A DNA stretch of 32,811 bases from JBELMB01 sp042088665 (GTDB lineage Bacteria > Pseudomonadota > Alphaproteobacteria > Rhodobacterales > Rhodobacteraceae), in contig JBELMB010000045.1 in assembly GCA_042088665.1 (NCBI GenBank), positions 1-32,811 of the forward strand, given 5' to 3'. Position 1 is the stretch's first letter. Every line of letters starts with the position of its first letter. The notes beneath the pieces were generated by a model. The model made no database searches, was not told the DNA's origin, and saw nothing but the letters and a program-made list of their open reading frames with translations. The translations under genes were made by a program, and so were the position numbers. This document shows, one piece after another, positions 23,571 through 31,437 of the stretch.

Positions 23571-24557
23571 ATGGCGGAGGCCACGATCGATATCAACGCG
23601 AAACCGACGGAAGAGATCTCGGTGCGCGAAGTCTTTGGCATTGACTCCGACATGGTCGTGCACGGATTTGCAGAGGCAACGGAACGGGTTCCGGATATCG
23701 ATCCGACGTATAAATTCGACCCGGACACCACCCTTGCGATCCTGGCCGGCTTTCACCGCAACCGTCGCGTGATGATCCAGGGCTACCACGGCACCGGCAA
23801 ATCGACGCATATCGAACAGACAGCCGCGCGGCTGAACTGGCCCGCCGTGCGCGTCAATCTCGACAGCCACATCAGCCGGATCGACCTGATCGGCAAGGAT
23901 GCGATCAAGCTGGTGGACGGCAAGCAGGTCACGCAGTTCCAGGAGGGCATCCTGCCCTGGGCGCTGTCGACCCCGACCGCCATCGTCTTTGACGAATACG
24001 ACGCGGGCAGGGCAGATGTCATGTTCGTCATCCAGCGTGTGCTGGAAACAGACGGCAAGCTGACGCTGCTGGACCAGAACAAGGTCATCACGCCGCACCC
24101 CTATTTCCGCATCTTCGCCACGGCCAACACCGTCGGCCTCGGCGATACGACCGGGCTGTATCACGGCACCCAGCAGATCAACCAGGGCCAGATGGACCGA
24201 TGGTCGCTGGTCGCCACGCTCAACTACCTGTCAATCGACGCGGAAACGATGATCGTTCTGTCGAAGGCCCCGCATTACAACAATGAAAAGGGCCGCAAGA
24301 CGATCCGCCAGATGGTCACCGTGGCGGATTTCACCCGCCGCGCCTTCATGAACGGCGAGTTGTCCACCGTCATGTCCCCGCGGACCGTCATTGCATGGGC
24401 GCAGAACGCTGAGATCTTCCGCAACGTTGGCTATGCCTTCCGCGTGAGCTTCCTGAACAAGTGTGACGAGCTGGAGCGCCAGACCGTTGCAGAGTTCTAC
24501 CAGCGTTGCTTTGCCGAGGAACTCCCCGAAAGCGCCGCGAGCCTGAGCCTCGCGTGA
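23571..24557 (+). CDS. cobS: Cobaltochelatase subunit CobS
   Basis: A 328-residue AAA+ ATPase, the small subunit of aerobic cobaltochelatase CobNST, which inserts cobalt into hydrogenobyrinate a,c-diamide. Walker A is GYHGTGKST (71-79), Walker B is AIVFDEYD (137-144), and a sensor-1-like FRIFATANTVG follows. The N-terminal KPTEEISVREVFGIDSDM is the family lead, which chooses this ATG over an upstream frame. Its ring partner CobT lies 4.3 kb downstream on the same strand instead of next to it. The last bases overlap the start of the nuclease gene by four (GTGA), so translation is coupled. Confidence 0.97.
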   Translation: MAEATIDINAKPTEEISVREVFGIDSDMVVHGFAEATERVPDIDPTYKFDPDTTLAILAGFHRNRRVMIQGYHGTGKSTHIEQTAARLNWPAVRVNLDSHISRIDLIGKDAIKLVDGKQVTQFQEGILPWALSTPTAIVFDEYDAGRADVMFVIQRVLETDGKLTLLDQNKVITPHPYFRIFATANTVGLGDTTGLYHGTQQINQGQMDRWSLVATLNYLSIDAETMIVLSKAPHYNNEKGRKTIRQMVTVADFTRRAFMNGELSTVMSPRTVIAWAQNAEIFRNVGYAFRVSFLNKCDELERQTVAEFYQRCFAEELPESAASLSLA

Positions 24558-24982
24558 GGCACGCCTGGCTGCTGGCGGCTTTGACAGCCGCCTGCGGTCT
24601 GGCGGGTCCCGAGCCGGTCGCCTATCTGCCCAATGCCGACGCGCCGCGTTGCGCGATCTGGCGCGTGGTGGATGGCGACACGGTCGAGATGTCCTGCGGC
24701 GACGGCCCTTCCACCAATGTGCGCCTGACCGGTTTCGACACACCCGAGACATGGAAACCCCGCTGCGCGTCAGAGCGCGCGCGGGGCGACGCCGCGACTC
24801 GGTTCCTGTCGCGCATCCTGCGCGCCGCAGAACAGATCGATCCCCGGATCATGGGCGACGACCGCTACGGTCGCCCTCTGGTGGCGCTGACGCTGGACGG
24901 GGTGCCTTTGGCGGAAATCATGATCGACGCGGGGCTGGCCGTGGCCTACGATGGCGGCAAACGCCGATCCTGGTGCCAGTGA
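24554..24982 (+). CDS. Thermonuclease-like (SNase domain) exported protein
   Basis: A 142-residue protein with a signal-like N-terminus, HAWLLAALTAACGLAG, whose Cys may be a weak lipobox (TAAC), so a lipoprotein or a secreted protein. The SNase core is complete: VVDGDTVEM, VRLTGFDTPETW (Arg35-, Asp40-, Thr41- and Glu43-type residues of staphylococcal nuclease) and DRYGRPLV (Arg87-type). It should be a Ca2+-dependent phosphodiesterase acting outside the cytoplasm. The start is GTG, overlapping the cobS stop as GTGA. That places it in the cobS transcript, though it has no link to cobalamin that I know of. Confidence 0.85.
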   Translation: MRHAWLLAALTAACGLAGPEPVAYLPNADAPRCAIWRVVDGDTVEMSCGDGPSTNVRLTGFDTPETWKPRCASERARGDAATRFLSRILRAAEQIDPRIMGDDRYGRPLVALTLDGVPLAEIMIDAGLAVAYDGGKRRSWCQ

Positions 24983-24986
24983 CACG

Positions 24987-25043
24987 GTTTGTGTGCGCCG
25001 GTTTGTTTGCACACGGTTGTTTGAGCCAGCTTGTTTGCGCCGG
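24987..25043 (+). repeat. Degenerate ~14-base minisatellite
   Basis: Four imperfect units: GTTTGTGTGCGCCG, GTTTGTTTGCACACG, GTTGTTTGAGCCA and GCTTGTTTGCGCCGG. GTTTGCGCCGGG at 25033-25044 is the reverse complement of bases 81-92. It follows the nuclease stop directly. Confidence 0.75.
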
Positions 25044-25138
25044 GCAAATCTCCGCAGCGCGGTCGGCGCGCCCCGTATTGACCGTGCCAGTCCCGCGGCA
25101 CGACAGAGCCACGACTGTTTGAGCAAAAGGCCCGAGAC

Positions 25139-25540
25139 ATGCGCATTTCCCTGACCCCCGCCCTGATACCTGTGGTCTTGTTGCCCCTTGCGGGCTGCAT
25201 GGAACCAACCACCGCGGCGGCCCCGGCCGCATCCGGATCTGGCGGTCAAGGCGCGAACGCGGCCACCGATCCGGTCTGGGATGGCCGCCAGCCCGTGTCC
25301 TTTGACGGCAAGGTGATCAACATCGCCGTATCCGACAAACAGACCTATGCGCTGGTCGGCTACTCCGACTTCGGCGATACGGTCACCGTAGCAGAGCTGA
25401 CCGCCGTAGCGGCGCAGGCCACCGGCTGCGGCGCAAAGGACGCAAGCGGGCTTGGCCGCATCGCCGGAGCGGCCGATGCGCCCGTGCCAACCGCGTCGAT
25501 CCAGGCGCCCGGCTATCTGCGCGTCAATCTCGACTGCTGA
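25139..25540 (+). CDS. Small lipoprotein of unknown function
   Basis: A 133-residue lipoprotein: hydrophobic signal then LAGC with Cys20 as the lipidated residue. An Ala/Gly/Ser-rich linker (about 24-42) precedes a small domain with KVINIAVSDKQTYALVGYS and a cysteine pair region ending GYLRVNLDC. No family is recognised. The ATG is preceded by AGGCCCGAGAC with a weak site. A near-perfect inverted repeat lies ten bases past the stop. It sits among unrelated small exported proteins between cobS and cobT. Confidence 0.75.
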   Translation: MRISLTPALIPVVLLPLAGCMEPTTAAAPAASGSGGQGANAATDPVWDGRQPVSFDGKVINIAVSDKQTYALVGYSDFGDTVTVAELTAVAAQATGCGAKDASGLGRIAGAADAPVPTASIQAPGYLRVNLDC

Positions 25541-25962
25541 CACTGTGCACGTCAGGCGTGCCATTCGCACGTCTGACGGGATCCGGGCTGGTTTCCACCC
25601 GAGGCCATGAGCGTCATGGCTTGGAGCATTGCGGGCTATGGCGCCTTGGACGGGCGGCCCGTCCCGTTGGGCATATCGCCCCCCTGACGCAGGCACCGCC
25701 ACACTGACTTCGGCGCAGCCCGGCGCGACCGCGTGAAATCGCGCGTTGATCCCTCGCGTGTGGCTTGTTTGACCGATCTGTTCAACTCCATCAGGGACAG
25801 GGTGTGGTCTTTGCCCCCGCGGCCCTCTGCAACCCGCCCCCTTTGGCAAACCTCGACAGCCTCACGCAGGGCGTGCGAGTTTCGAAACCCTTTCCGCACA
25901 AGGGACAAATGTTTTCATTTTGCATATTTTTTAAGCGATAAACACGTGCTAACGTCTGGTTT
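25541..25962. other. Intergenic region with AT-rich promoter stretch
   Basis: About 420 bases without a supported gene. After the hairpin at 25550-25578 it holds nothing I recognise until 25911-25945, an unusually AT-rich run (around TTTTGCATATTTTTTAAGCG) that probably contains the promoter of the gene at 25963. Confidence 0.5.
25550..25578 (+). terminator. Hairpin after the small lipoprotein gene
   Basis: CGTCAGGCGTGC and GCACGTCTGACG pair at 11 of 12 positions around a CATTC loop. It lies ten bases after a stop codon, a terminator position, but no T-run follows, so termination is only likely. Confidence 0.55.
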
Positions 25963-26352
25963 ATGGAGCTTCTGAAAACTCTCCTCGCGGTCGTCCTCTT
26001 GACCCTTCCCTTGCCGTCGCAGGCCAAGCAGACTGCCGCGACAGAGCAGACGCTGCTCTTTGCCACCTGCCTTGGACGCTACTCCGCCGTGATGGAACAC
26101 GCTTGGCTGATGGGCGAAGAAGATCGCGACGCAATCACCCGGCGCAGCCTCTTCGAGGACTTGCTGACCGCGGTTCAACCCGCCTCCAGCCTCAGTGGGC
26201 CGCAGGTGCTGGACGCCAGAATTCGCGCGAAACACGTGCTCGCACAGAGATTGCAGGCCGCGGCTTTCCACGACCGGCCCGCGATCAAGCGCCGGGCGAT
26301 GGCCCAAGTGGTGCAAATCCTGCGCCCCTGTCAGGCGCTCCTGCTGTCCTGA
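25963..26352 (+). CDS. Small exported protein, paralog 1
   Basis: A 129-residue protein with a signal peptide (LLAVVLLTLPLPSQA-K). The mature part contains LFATCLGRYSAVMEHAWL and ends near LRPCQALLLS. The C-x-GRYSA motif and a late Cys at matching places are shared with the next gene, so the two are tandem paralogs and the pair of cysteines may form a disulfide. No named family recognised. AT-rich promoter sequence lies just upstream, and a CCCGG-AGATG-CCGGG stem (26372-26386) follows. Confidence 0.75.
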   Translation: MELLKTLLAVVLLTLPLPSQAKQTAATEQTLLFATCLGRYSAVMEHAWLMGEEDRDAITRRSLFEDLLTAVQPASSLSGPQVLDARIRAKHVLAQRLQAAAFHDRPAIKRRAMAQVVQILRPCQALLLS

Positions 26353-26536
26353 AGCCCAAGCGGACGCAACGCCCGGAGATGCCGGGACAGCCCTTCGAGC
26401 CGGCCCGAATAATGCCTTTGAATCAGCACCTTCCAATCAGCTATTCGGACAATCGCACCTGTGGCGCAGCGCGATTTCAGATCGGCGTACGGTGGCTCCA
26501 TCGCCCGTTAACCTTCTGACCCTAAAGTGTCCGGTC

Positions 26537-26968
26537 ATGACCGATCTGCGATCCACCCTGCTGGGCGCGGCGCTCGTGACGTTCAGCGCCCTGCCTCCGG
26601 CCACCGCCAGCGCGACAGAGGTGGCGGCCCCTTCGGAGTACGCGCTGACGCTGGCCACCTGCCATGGCCGATACTCTGCCCTGCTGGAGGCAAGCTGGCT
26701 CTCTGGCCATATGACAGAGGCCGTGCGCCTGCGCCGCGATCTCCTTGCCGCGATGTCCAACGCGCTGGTTGCGGCGGAAACCATGCCGCGGCCATTGTGG
26801 CTTGCGCTGCTCAACCACCGGGTCAGCGTAAAATCCCAGACCAAGACCCTGCTCAGCACAGCCGAATTCTCCGCCGACCCGCGCCGAAAACGACTGGCCA
26901 CGGCGCAAGTGCATCGATTGATAACGGCCTGCGATGGCTTTCTGATCGGGCTGACCCGGCGTTTGTAG
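26537..26968 (+). CDS. Small exported protein, paralog 2
   Basis: A 143-residue exported protein: signal-like LLGAALVTFSALPPATASA, then TLATCHGRYSALLEASWL and, near the end, ITACDGFLIGL. It aligns with the gene at 25963 through C-x-GRYSA, a following amphipathic helix and the late cysteine. The ATG was chosen for its signal peptide; the ribosome-binding site is poor (GTGTCCGGTC). A 29-base tandem repeat begins 15 bases after the stop. Function unknown. Confidence 0.72.
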   Translation: MTDLRSTLLGAALVTFSALPPATASATEVAAPSEYALTLATCHGRYSALLEASWLSGHMTEAVRLRRDLLAAMSNALVAAETMPRPLWLALLNHRVSVKSQTKTLLSTAEFSADPRRKRLATAQVHRLITACDGFLIGLTRRL

Positions 26969-26983
26969 AGTGGAACGCGCCAA

Positions 26984-27041
26984 GGCCCGATCCGCCGCCA
27001 AGTGCGGCAGGAGGCCCGATCCGCCGCCAAGTGCGGCAGGA
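26984..27041. repeat. Two tandem 29-bp units with internal hairpin
   Basis: A 29-base unit starting GGCCCGATCCGCCGCC is present twice without change (26984-27012 and 27013-27041). Each unit contains GCCGC-CAAGT-GCGGC, so the array forms two identical hairpins between convergent genes. Confidence 0.85.
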
Positions 27042-27093
27042 GGCGTGCAGCACAAACGCCCCAAGCCTTGCCCGACACCCCGGTCTGGCCCCT

Positions 27094-28368
27094 CTAGCCG
27101 CTTGGCCTGCTTGCGGTTTCGCGGCGCGTCGCAATCTTGCCCAGCAGCAGATCGATGTGCAGCCGCGCAGTGTAGGCGAACTCCCGGTAGGGCAGTGGCA
27201 GACGCAGTTCTGCGATCTCGCGGTCCAATGCCTGCAGGCGCGCCTCGATCTCTGACAGGGCCTCGGGCGTGGCCGCCTGCGCCTCCAGTTCGATCTCTCG
27301 GATCGTGGCGTAATGGCGAAACACGCGGGACCGCATCTGCCACGCGTAGAGCCCCGGCAGGATCCGCAGGATCGGCAGCAACAGGAACAGCGCGGGCACC
27401 AGAAGGATCACGAACCGGCTGATCTGCGCCACCACCCAATAGGGCAGATAGGCCTGAAGGGGGCTGGGACCGGACGCGATCAGATCGCGGGCATAGACAT
27501 CCGGCGGCAGCGCGACGCCCTCCATACTGGGGAATTGCCCGTCCTCCGACAGCGCGTCCCGGTCGCCATGGATCTCGCGCGCCGCCTCCACGAGCCGGTC
27601 CACCAATGAGGGGTGCAGATCGGCCTGCCCCACGAGACTGGCGACCATCGTCAACAGCGGCAGCGGGCGGTCCGGCAAGGCGGGGTCAAGCGAGAGCGCC
27701 CCGGAGGGCAGCTCCAGCACTTCGCTCTGGGCCAATCGGCGCGAGATCGCGTCAACATGCGCCAGCCGCACAAGCTGCACTTCCTCGGAACGAAAGAGCG
27801 GCTGCAGGTAAGGCGCTGACAAGGGCGCCACAAAGACCGCCAGATCGACCTCGCCCGCCAGCAAGGCCTCTGCCGCGGTGGCGCCGCCGCGCGGGTCGGT
27901 GATGACTGCGCCCGGGGCCAGTTGCGCCGCTTGCGTCAGGCTCAACACCGCCGCCCGGGTCCCCGACCCTTCGGCCCCCATCGCCACGCGCAAGCCCGCC
28001 CAGCGCCCCGGATTGGGGGAGATCACCGCGCCCGCAGGCGCGAAGACGAAAACCGGCTCCAGAAACAGCGCGCCCAACGTCTCCAGCGCGCCCTCGGCCG
28101 GGATGCCGCCCTGCAACAGCGCCACATCGACCCGGCCCTGTTCCAACAGCTTTGCGTTCTCGACAGAGCCACGGGTGGCCAGCACTTCCACTGCAATGCC
28201 GTCACGCGCGAGGATGTGCTTGTAGCGCTGCGCCAGCGTCCAGTAACCGCCGCCCTCGCCCCCCGCGGCAAAGCTCAGGGTCTTGGGCGGGGCCAGATCG
28301 CGGCTCAGCCACCACAAGGCCAGCACCGAGGCGACAACTGTCACCAGAATCACCAGAACGCGCACCAT
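27094..28368 (-). CDS. TAXI-type receptor with C-terminal membrane helices and coiled coil
   Basis: A 424-residue protein. An N-terminal membrane helix (about 3-20) precedes a TAXI/TRAP-type solute-binding domain, seen in TLSFAAGGEGGGYWTLAQRY and VEVLATRGSVENAKLLEQGRVDVALLQGG. Unlike a free periplasmic receptor it ends with a membrane helical region (about 311-341) and a charged coiled coil (about 355-388). No TRAP permease genes are near, so it may be a membrane-tethered sensor or belong to a distant transporter. GGGGG precedes the ATG; the frame extends 23 codons further. It lies on the opposite strand to cobS and cobT, between them. Confidence 0.85.
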   Translation of the reverse strand: MVRVLVILVTVVASVLALWWLSRDLAPPKTLSFAAGGEGGGYWTLAQRYKHILARDGIAVEVLATRGSVENAKLLEQGRVDVALLQGGIPAEGALETLGALFLEPVFVFAPAGAVISPNPGRWAGLRVAMGAEGSGTRAAVLSLTQAAQLAPGAVITDPRGGATAAEALLAGEVDLAVFVAPLSAPYLQPLFRSEEVQLVRLAHVDAISRRLAQSEVLELPSGALSLDPALPDRPLPLLTMVASLVGQADLHPSLVDRLVEAAREIHGDRDALSEDGQFPSMEGVALPPDVYARDLIASGPSPLQAYLPYWVVAQISRFVILLVPALFLLLPILRILPGLYAWQMRSRVFRHYATIREIELEAQAATPEALSEIEARLQALDREIAELRLPLPYREFAYTARLHIDLLLGKIATRRETASRPSG

Positions 28369-28512
28369 GTTGCCCCCTTTGCCACTGCGCCCAGATAAAC
28401 GCGGCAGGGTCTCGTTTGACAAGGTTGTCGCGCGCAAACTCGGTGCTTGGGGCCGCTATGACCCTGCGTGAGGCCAAGGCACCGCTCAAGACCCCGCGTG
28501 CGCGCATCACAC

Positions 28513-28576
28513 GGCCAAGTGCTCCGGCCAGTTGCTCTGGCCAATTGCTCTGGCCAGTTGCTCTGGCCAACTGCCC
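28513..28576. repeat. Five-unit 13-bp tandem repeat
   Basis: GGCCAAGTGCTCC, GGCCAGTTGCTCT, GGCCAATTGCTCT, GGCCAGTTGCTCT and a final GGCCAACTGCCC follow head to tail. The units have no spacers, so this is a minisatellite and not a CRISPR. Confidence 0.85.
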
Positions 28577-28631
28577 AAGCGCCGAACACCGACCGATCAC
28601 CCGCGCACAGGTTTTCTGAACCGCGGCCCAG

Positions 28632-28661
28632 GATGCCCCCCTGATGCCCCCCTGATGCCCC
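28632..28661. repeat. 11-bp tandem repeat GATGCCCCCCT
   Basis: Two perfect copies (28632-28642, 28643-28653) and a partial third. Its poly-C tracts make it prone to slippage. Confidence 0.8.
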
Positions 28662-28891
28662 GTCACGTTCAAATCTTCCCCCTCTGACGATGGCCACCCC
28701 GTGCAGACAGGTGCGCATCGCGTGGACCGGACCAGCCGGTCACCGCATCGTGCTCAGCCTCCCACGAATACCGATGCCTCCGGCGCGCCGCCGCCGAGAC
28801 CGCCCCAAAACAGGCAGAAGTGCCCGCAAGAGCCCCCGACAGGGCAGGTCCCCTCTTGCCAAATCGGGCGCAAGAGAGGAAACCTCGCCCC

Positions 28892-30772
28892 ATGAACAAG
28901 CCCAGCGACAACCCCGCCGATCCGTTCAAGAAAGCCCTCGCCGAGGCCACCAAGGTCATGGCCGACGATCCGGAGCTTTCGGTCACCTACACGGTGGACC
29001 CCTCTGGCGTGTCCGGCGATGCCATGCGCCTGCCGCAGATCTCGCGCCGCATGACCCGCGACGAGGTGCTGCTGGCCCGCGGCACAGCGGATGCGCTGGC
29101 GCTGCACCGACGCTATCACGACGACAGCACCCATGCGCGGTACCTGCCGCAGGGCGACATGGCGCGCGATCTCTACGAGGCGATGGAAACCGCCCGCTGC
29201 GAGGCGATGGGCGCGCGCGACATGCCGGGCACCGCGGGCAATGTCGACGCCAAGATCGGGCACGATGCAGCACGCCGCGGCTATGGCACCATCCGCGACA
29301 AGGCAGAGGCGCCTCTCCCCGTCGCGGCCGGATACCTGATCCGCCATCTCGCCACCGGGCGCGACCTGCCGCCCGAGGCTGCCAACGTGATGGAACTCTG
29401 GCGCGACTTCATGGAGGCGCAGGCCGGCGGCACGCTGGATGCGCTGGACGAGACGCTCGCCGACCAATCCAGCTTTGCCAAGTTCGCCCGTCAGATGATC
29501 ACCGATCTGGGCTATGGCGACCAGTTGGGCGACGACCCCGACAGTCTTGATGACGACAGCGACGATCAGGGCCAGGAAGACGGCGAGGAAGAAGAAGAAA
29601 GCCCCGATTCCACCGGCGACGATGACGATCAGGGCGATGAGACAGAGGCCTCTCCCGAGCAGAGCCAGGAAGAGACGCAGGATCCCAGTCAGGCACAGGT
29701 CTCCATGGATGACATGGCCGATCAGGAGATGGGCGAAGAGACCGAAATGCCCGAGGGCGAGGCCCCGCTGGAGCCCCCCGCCCCGCAGCCGATCTCTGAC
29801 GCAGATCCGGACTACAAGGTCTATGCGACCGACCACGACGAGGAAATCGCCGCCGAGGATCTCGCCGAGCCGATCGAACTGGAACGCCTGCGCGCCTATC
29901 TCGACCAGCAGCTGGAACCGCTGAAAGGCGCCGTCTCGCGGCTGGCCAACAAGCTGCAGCGCCGCTTGCAGGCACAGCAGAACCGCAGCTGGGAATTCGA
30001 CCTCGAGGAGGGGATGCTTGACGCAGGGCGCCTTGCCCGCGTGGTCGCCAACCCGACGACGCCGCTGTCGTTCAAAGTGGAAAAAGACACCGAATTCCGC
30101 GACACGACGGTGACGCTGCTGCTGGACAACTCCGGGTCGATGCGCGGGCGTCCGATTTCCATTGCGGCGATCTGCGCCGATGTCCTTGCCCGCACGCTGG
30201 AACGCTGCTCGGTGAAGGTCGAGATCCTCGGATTTACCACCCGCGCATGGAAAGGCGGGCAGGCGCGCGAAAGCTGGCTGAATGCCGGGCGCGAGCAACA
30301 GCCCGGTCGTCTGAACGACCTGCGCCACATCATCTACAAGCAAGCCGATGCGCCCTGGCGCCGCACGCGGTCCAATCTCGGACTGATGATGAAAGAGGGT
30401 CTGCTGAAGGAAAACATCGACGGTGAGGCGCTGGAATGGGCACACCGTCGCATGGTCGCCCGCCCCGAAGCGCGCAAGATCCTGATGGTGATTTCGGACG
30501 GCGCGCCGGTGGACGATTCAACCCTGTCGGTGAACCCGGCCAACTACCTCGAAAAGCACCTGCGCGATGTCATTGCCATGGTCGAGCGCAAGAAGCAGGT
30601 GGAACTGCTGGCGATCGGCATTGGCCACGACGTGACGCGCTACTATGACCGCGCGGTGACCATCACCGATGTCGAGCAACTTGCCGGTGCGATGACCGAA
30701 CAGCTGGCCTCGCTCTTTGATTCCGACCCGCGCGCGCGGGCCCGGGTCATGGGTGCGCGTCGGGTGGCATAA
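28892..30772 (+). CDS. cobT: Cobaltochelatase subunit CobT
   Basis: A 626-residue CobT, the large partner of CobS in the cobaltochelatase AAA+ ring. The N-terminal part is a helical domain; about 208-290 is a highly acidic Asp/Glu stretch; the C-terminal third is a von Willebrand A domain with the MIDAS motif DNSGSM at 412-417 and ISDGAPVDD near the second metal-contact loop. This order (helical, acidic linker, VWA) is the family's. The start follows the family N-terminus NPADPFKKALAEATKVMA. Its 3' end overlaps the convergent NTF2-like gene by 26 bases. It has the same strand as cobS but a separate promoter must serve it, since opposite-strand genes intervene. Confidence 0.97.
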   Translation: MNKPSDNPADPFKKALAEATKVMADDPELSVTYTVDPSGVSGDAMRLPQISRRMTRDEVLLARGTADALALHRRYHDDSTHARYLPQGDMARDLYEAMETARCEAMGARDMPGTAGNVDAKIGHDAARRGYGTIRDKAEAPLPVAAGYLIRHLATGRDLPPEAANVMELWRDFMEAQAGGTLDALDETLADQSSFAKFARQMITDLGYGDQLGDDPDSLDDDSDDQGQEDGEEEEESPDSTGDDDDQGDETEASPEQSQEETQDPSQAQVSMDDMADQEMGEETEMPEGEAPLEPPAPQPISDADPDYKVYATDHDEEIAAEDLAEPIELERLRAYLDQQLEPLKGAVSRLANKLQRRLQAQQNRSWEFDLEEGMLDAGRLARVVANPTTPLSFKVEKDTEFRDTTVTLLLDNSGSMRGRPISIAAICADVLARTLERCSVKVEILGFTTRAWKGGQARESWLNAGREQQPGRLNDLRHIIYKQADAPWRRTRSNLGLMMKEGLLKENIDGEALEWAHRRMVARPEARKILMVISDGAPVDDSTLSVNPANYLEKHLRDVIAMVERKKQVELLAIGIGHDVTRYYDRAVTITDVEQLAGAMTEQLASLFDSDPRARARVMGARRVA

Positions 30773-31325
30773 CCGCGCCATCCTGCCCAGACGGCAGGGG
30801 GTCGGAGGCCAAAGCGCGCACGTCCTCGGCCACGGTTGAGATGTCGATAGGCAGATCGCTTGGCCCATGCAGCGCATCGCTGGTTTCGCAGGGCCGTTTC
30901 AGCAGAGCCTTGACGTGCATTGCGTCGTCGTCGATGGCGTATTGGCCAGAGGCCACGCGCCAACCTCCCTCGATCTGCCGCATCACGGTGAACACCGGGT
31001 AGGCTTTGCGCGGCAGAATGCCGTTGTGGCACACCAGCCGGGTTTCATGGGTGGAATGCACCGTATCTTCGGCCACGTACTGCGCGGTGATGACCCGACG
31101 CACCATGTCCTTCAGCCCGATCGACGCGTAATAAGTGCAAAGTTCGACAAAAAACGTTTCCAGCGCGTCGCGCGTTTCGATCAATTGCCGCCCGTCAAAG
31201 GTATCGACCTCCTGCGGCAAGAGAAACAGGTCTGCGAAGCTCTCGAAATCCCGGGTCAAAAGCGCACGTGCGGACTGTTCGAGCATTTGCTCGGCGATAT
31301 GACTTGCGGTGCTCTGGATCGCGAC
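30747..31325 (-). CDS. NTF2-like (SnoaL-fold) protein, paralog 1, probable GTC start
   Basis: An NTF2-like α+β protein, about 192 residues from the proposed start (179 from the ATG at 31286). Family-like stretches are DFESFADLFLLPQEVDTFDG, HSTHETRLVCHNGILP and GWRVASGQYAID, shared with the next gene in the same order. No ATG, GTG or TTG lies between a perfect AAGGAGG (31331-31337) and the internal ATG. Five bases after AAGGAGG is GTC. From that GTC to DFE is 28 residues, exactly as in the paralog from its ATG, with ten identities, so the conserved N-terminal helix starts there. GTC may be a rare start, a GTG mutated by one base, or a sequence error. The function (enzyme or ligand-binding) is unknown. 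The stop overlaps cobT. Confidence 0.75.
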   Translation of the reverse strand, partial: VAIQSTASHIAEQMLEQSARALLTRDFESFADLFLLPQEVDTFDGRQLIETRDALETFFVELCTYYASIGLKDMVRRVITAQYVAEDTVHSTHETRLVCHNGILPRKAYPVFTVMRQIEGGWRVASGQYAIDDDAMHVKALLKRPCETSDALHGPSDLPIDISTVAEDVRALASDPLPSGQDGAVMPPDAHP

Positions 31326-31437
31326 GCGGTCCTCCTTGCACGGTCAAGCATTCTGCGACTCGACCGTTGGCAGAGGTTCTAGCAGAGGTCTCGGAATATC
31401 CCGCACGAAATTTTCCGCGCGACAAGAAGCAATGCAG

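Larger units (their letters stand above)
28369..28891. other. Repeat-bearing intergenic region upstream of cobT
   Basis: A 523-base gap with no supported gene. It holds a 13-base minisatellite (28513-28576) and an 11-base one (28632-28661), listed separately. The cobT leader ends with GAGAGGAAA twelve bases before its ATG. Confidence 0.55.

Noticed and set aside
28513..28576. CRISPR-like array
   Set aside because: Units are 13 bases and adjoin directly without spacers; no cas gene is near.
28754..30445. Minus-strand open frame of 563 codons opposite cobT
   Set aside because: It mirrors the full acidic and VWA parts of cobT and has no motif of its own.
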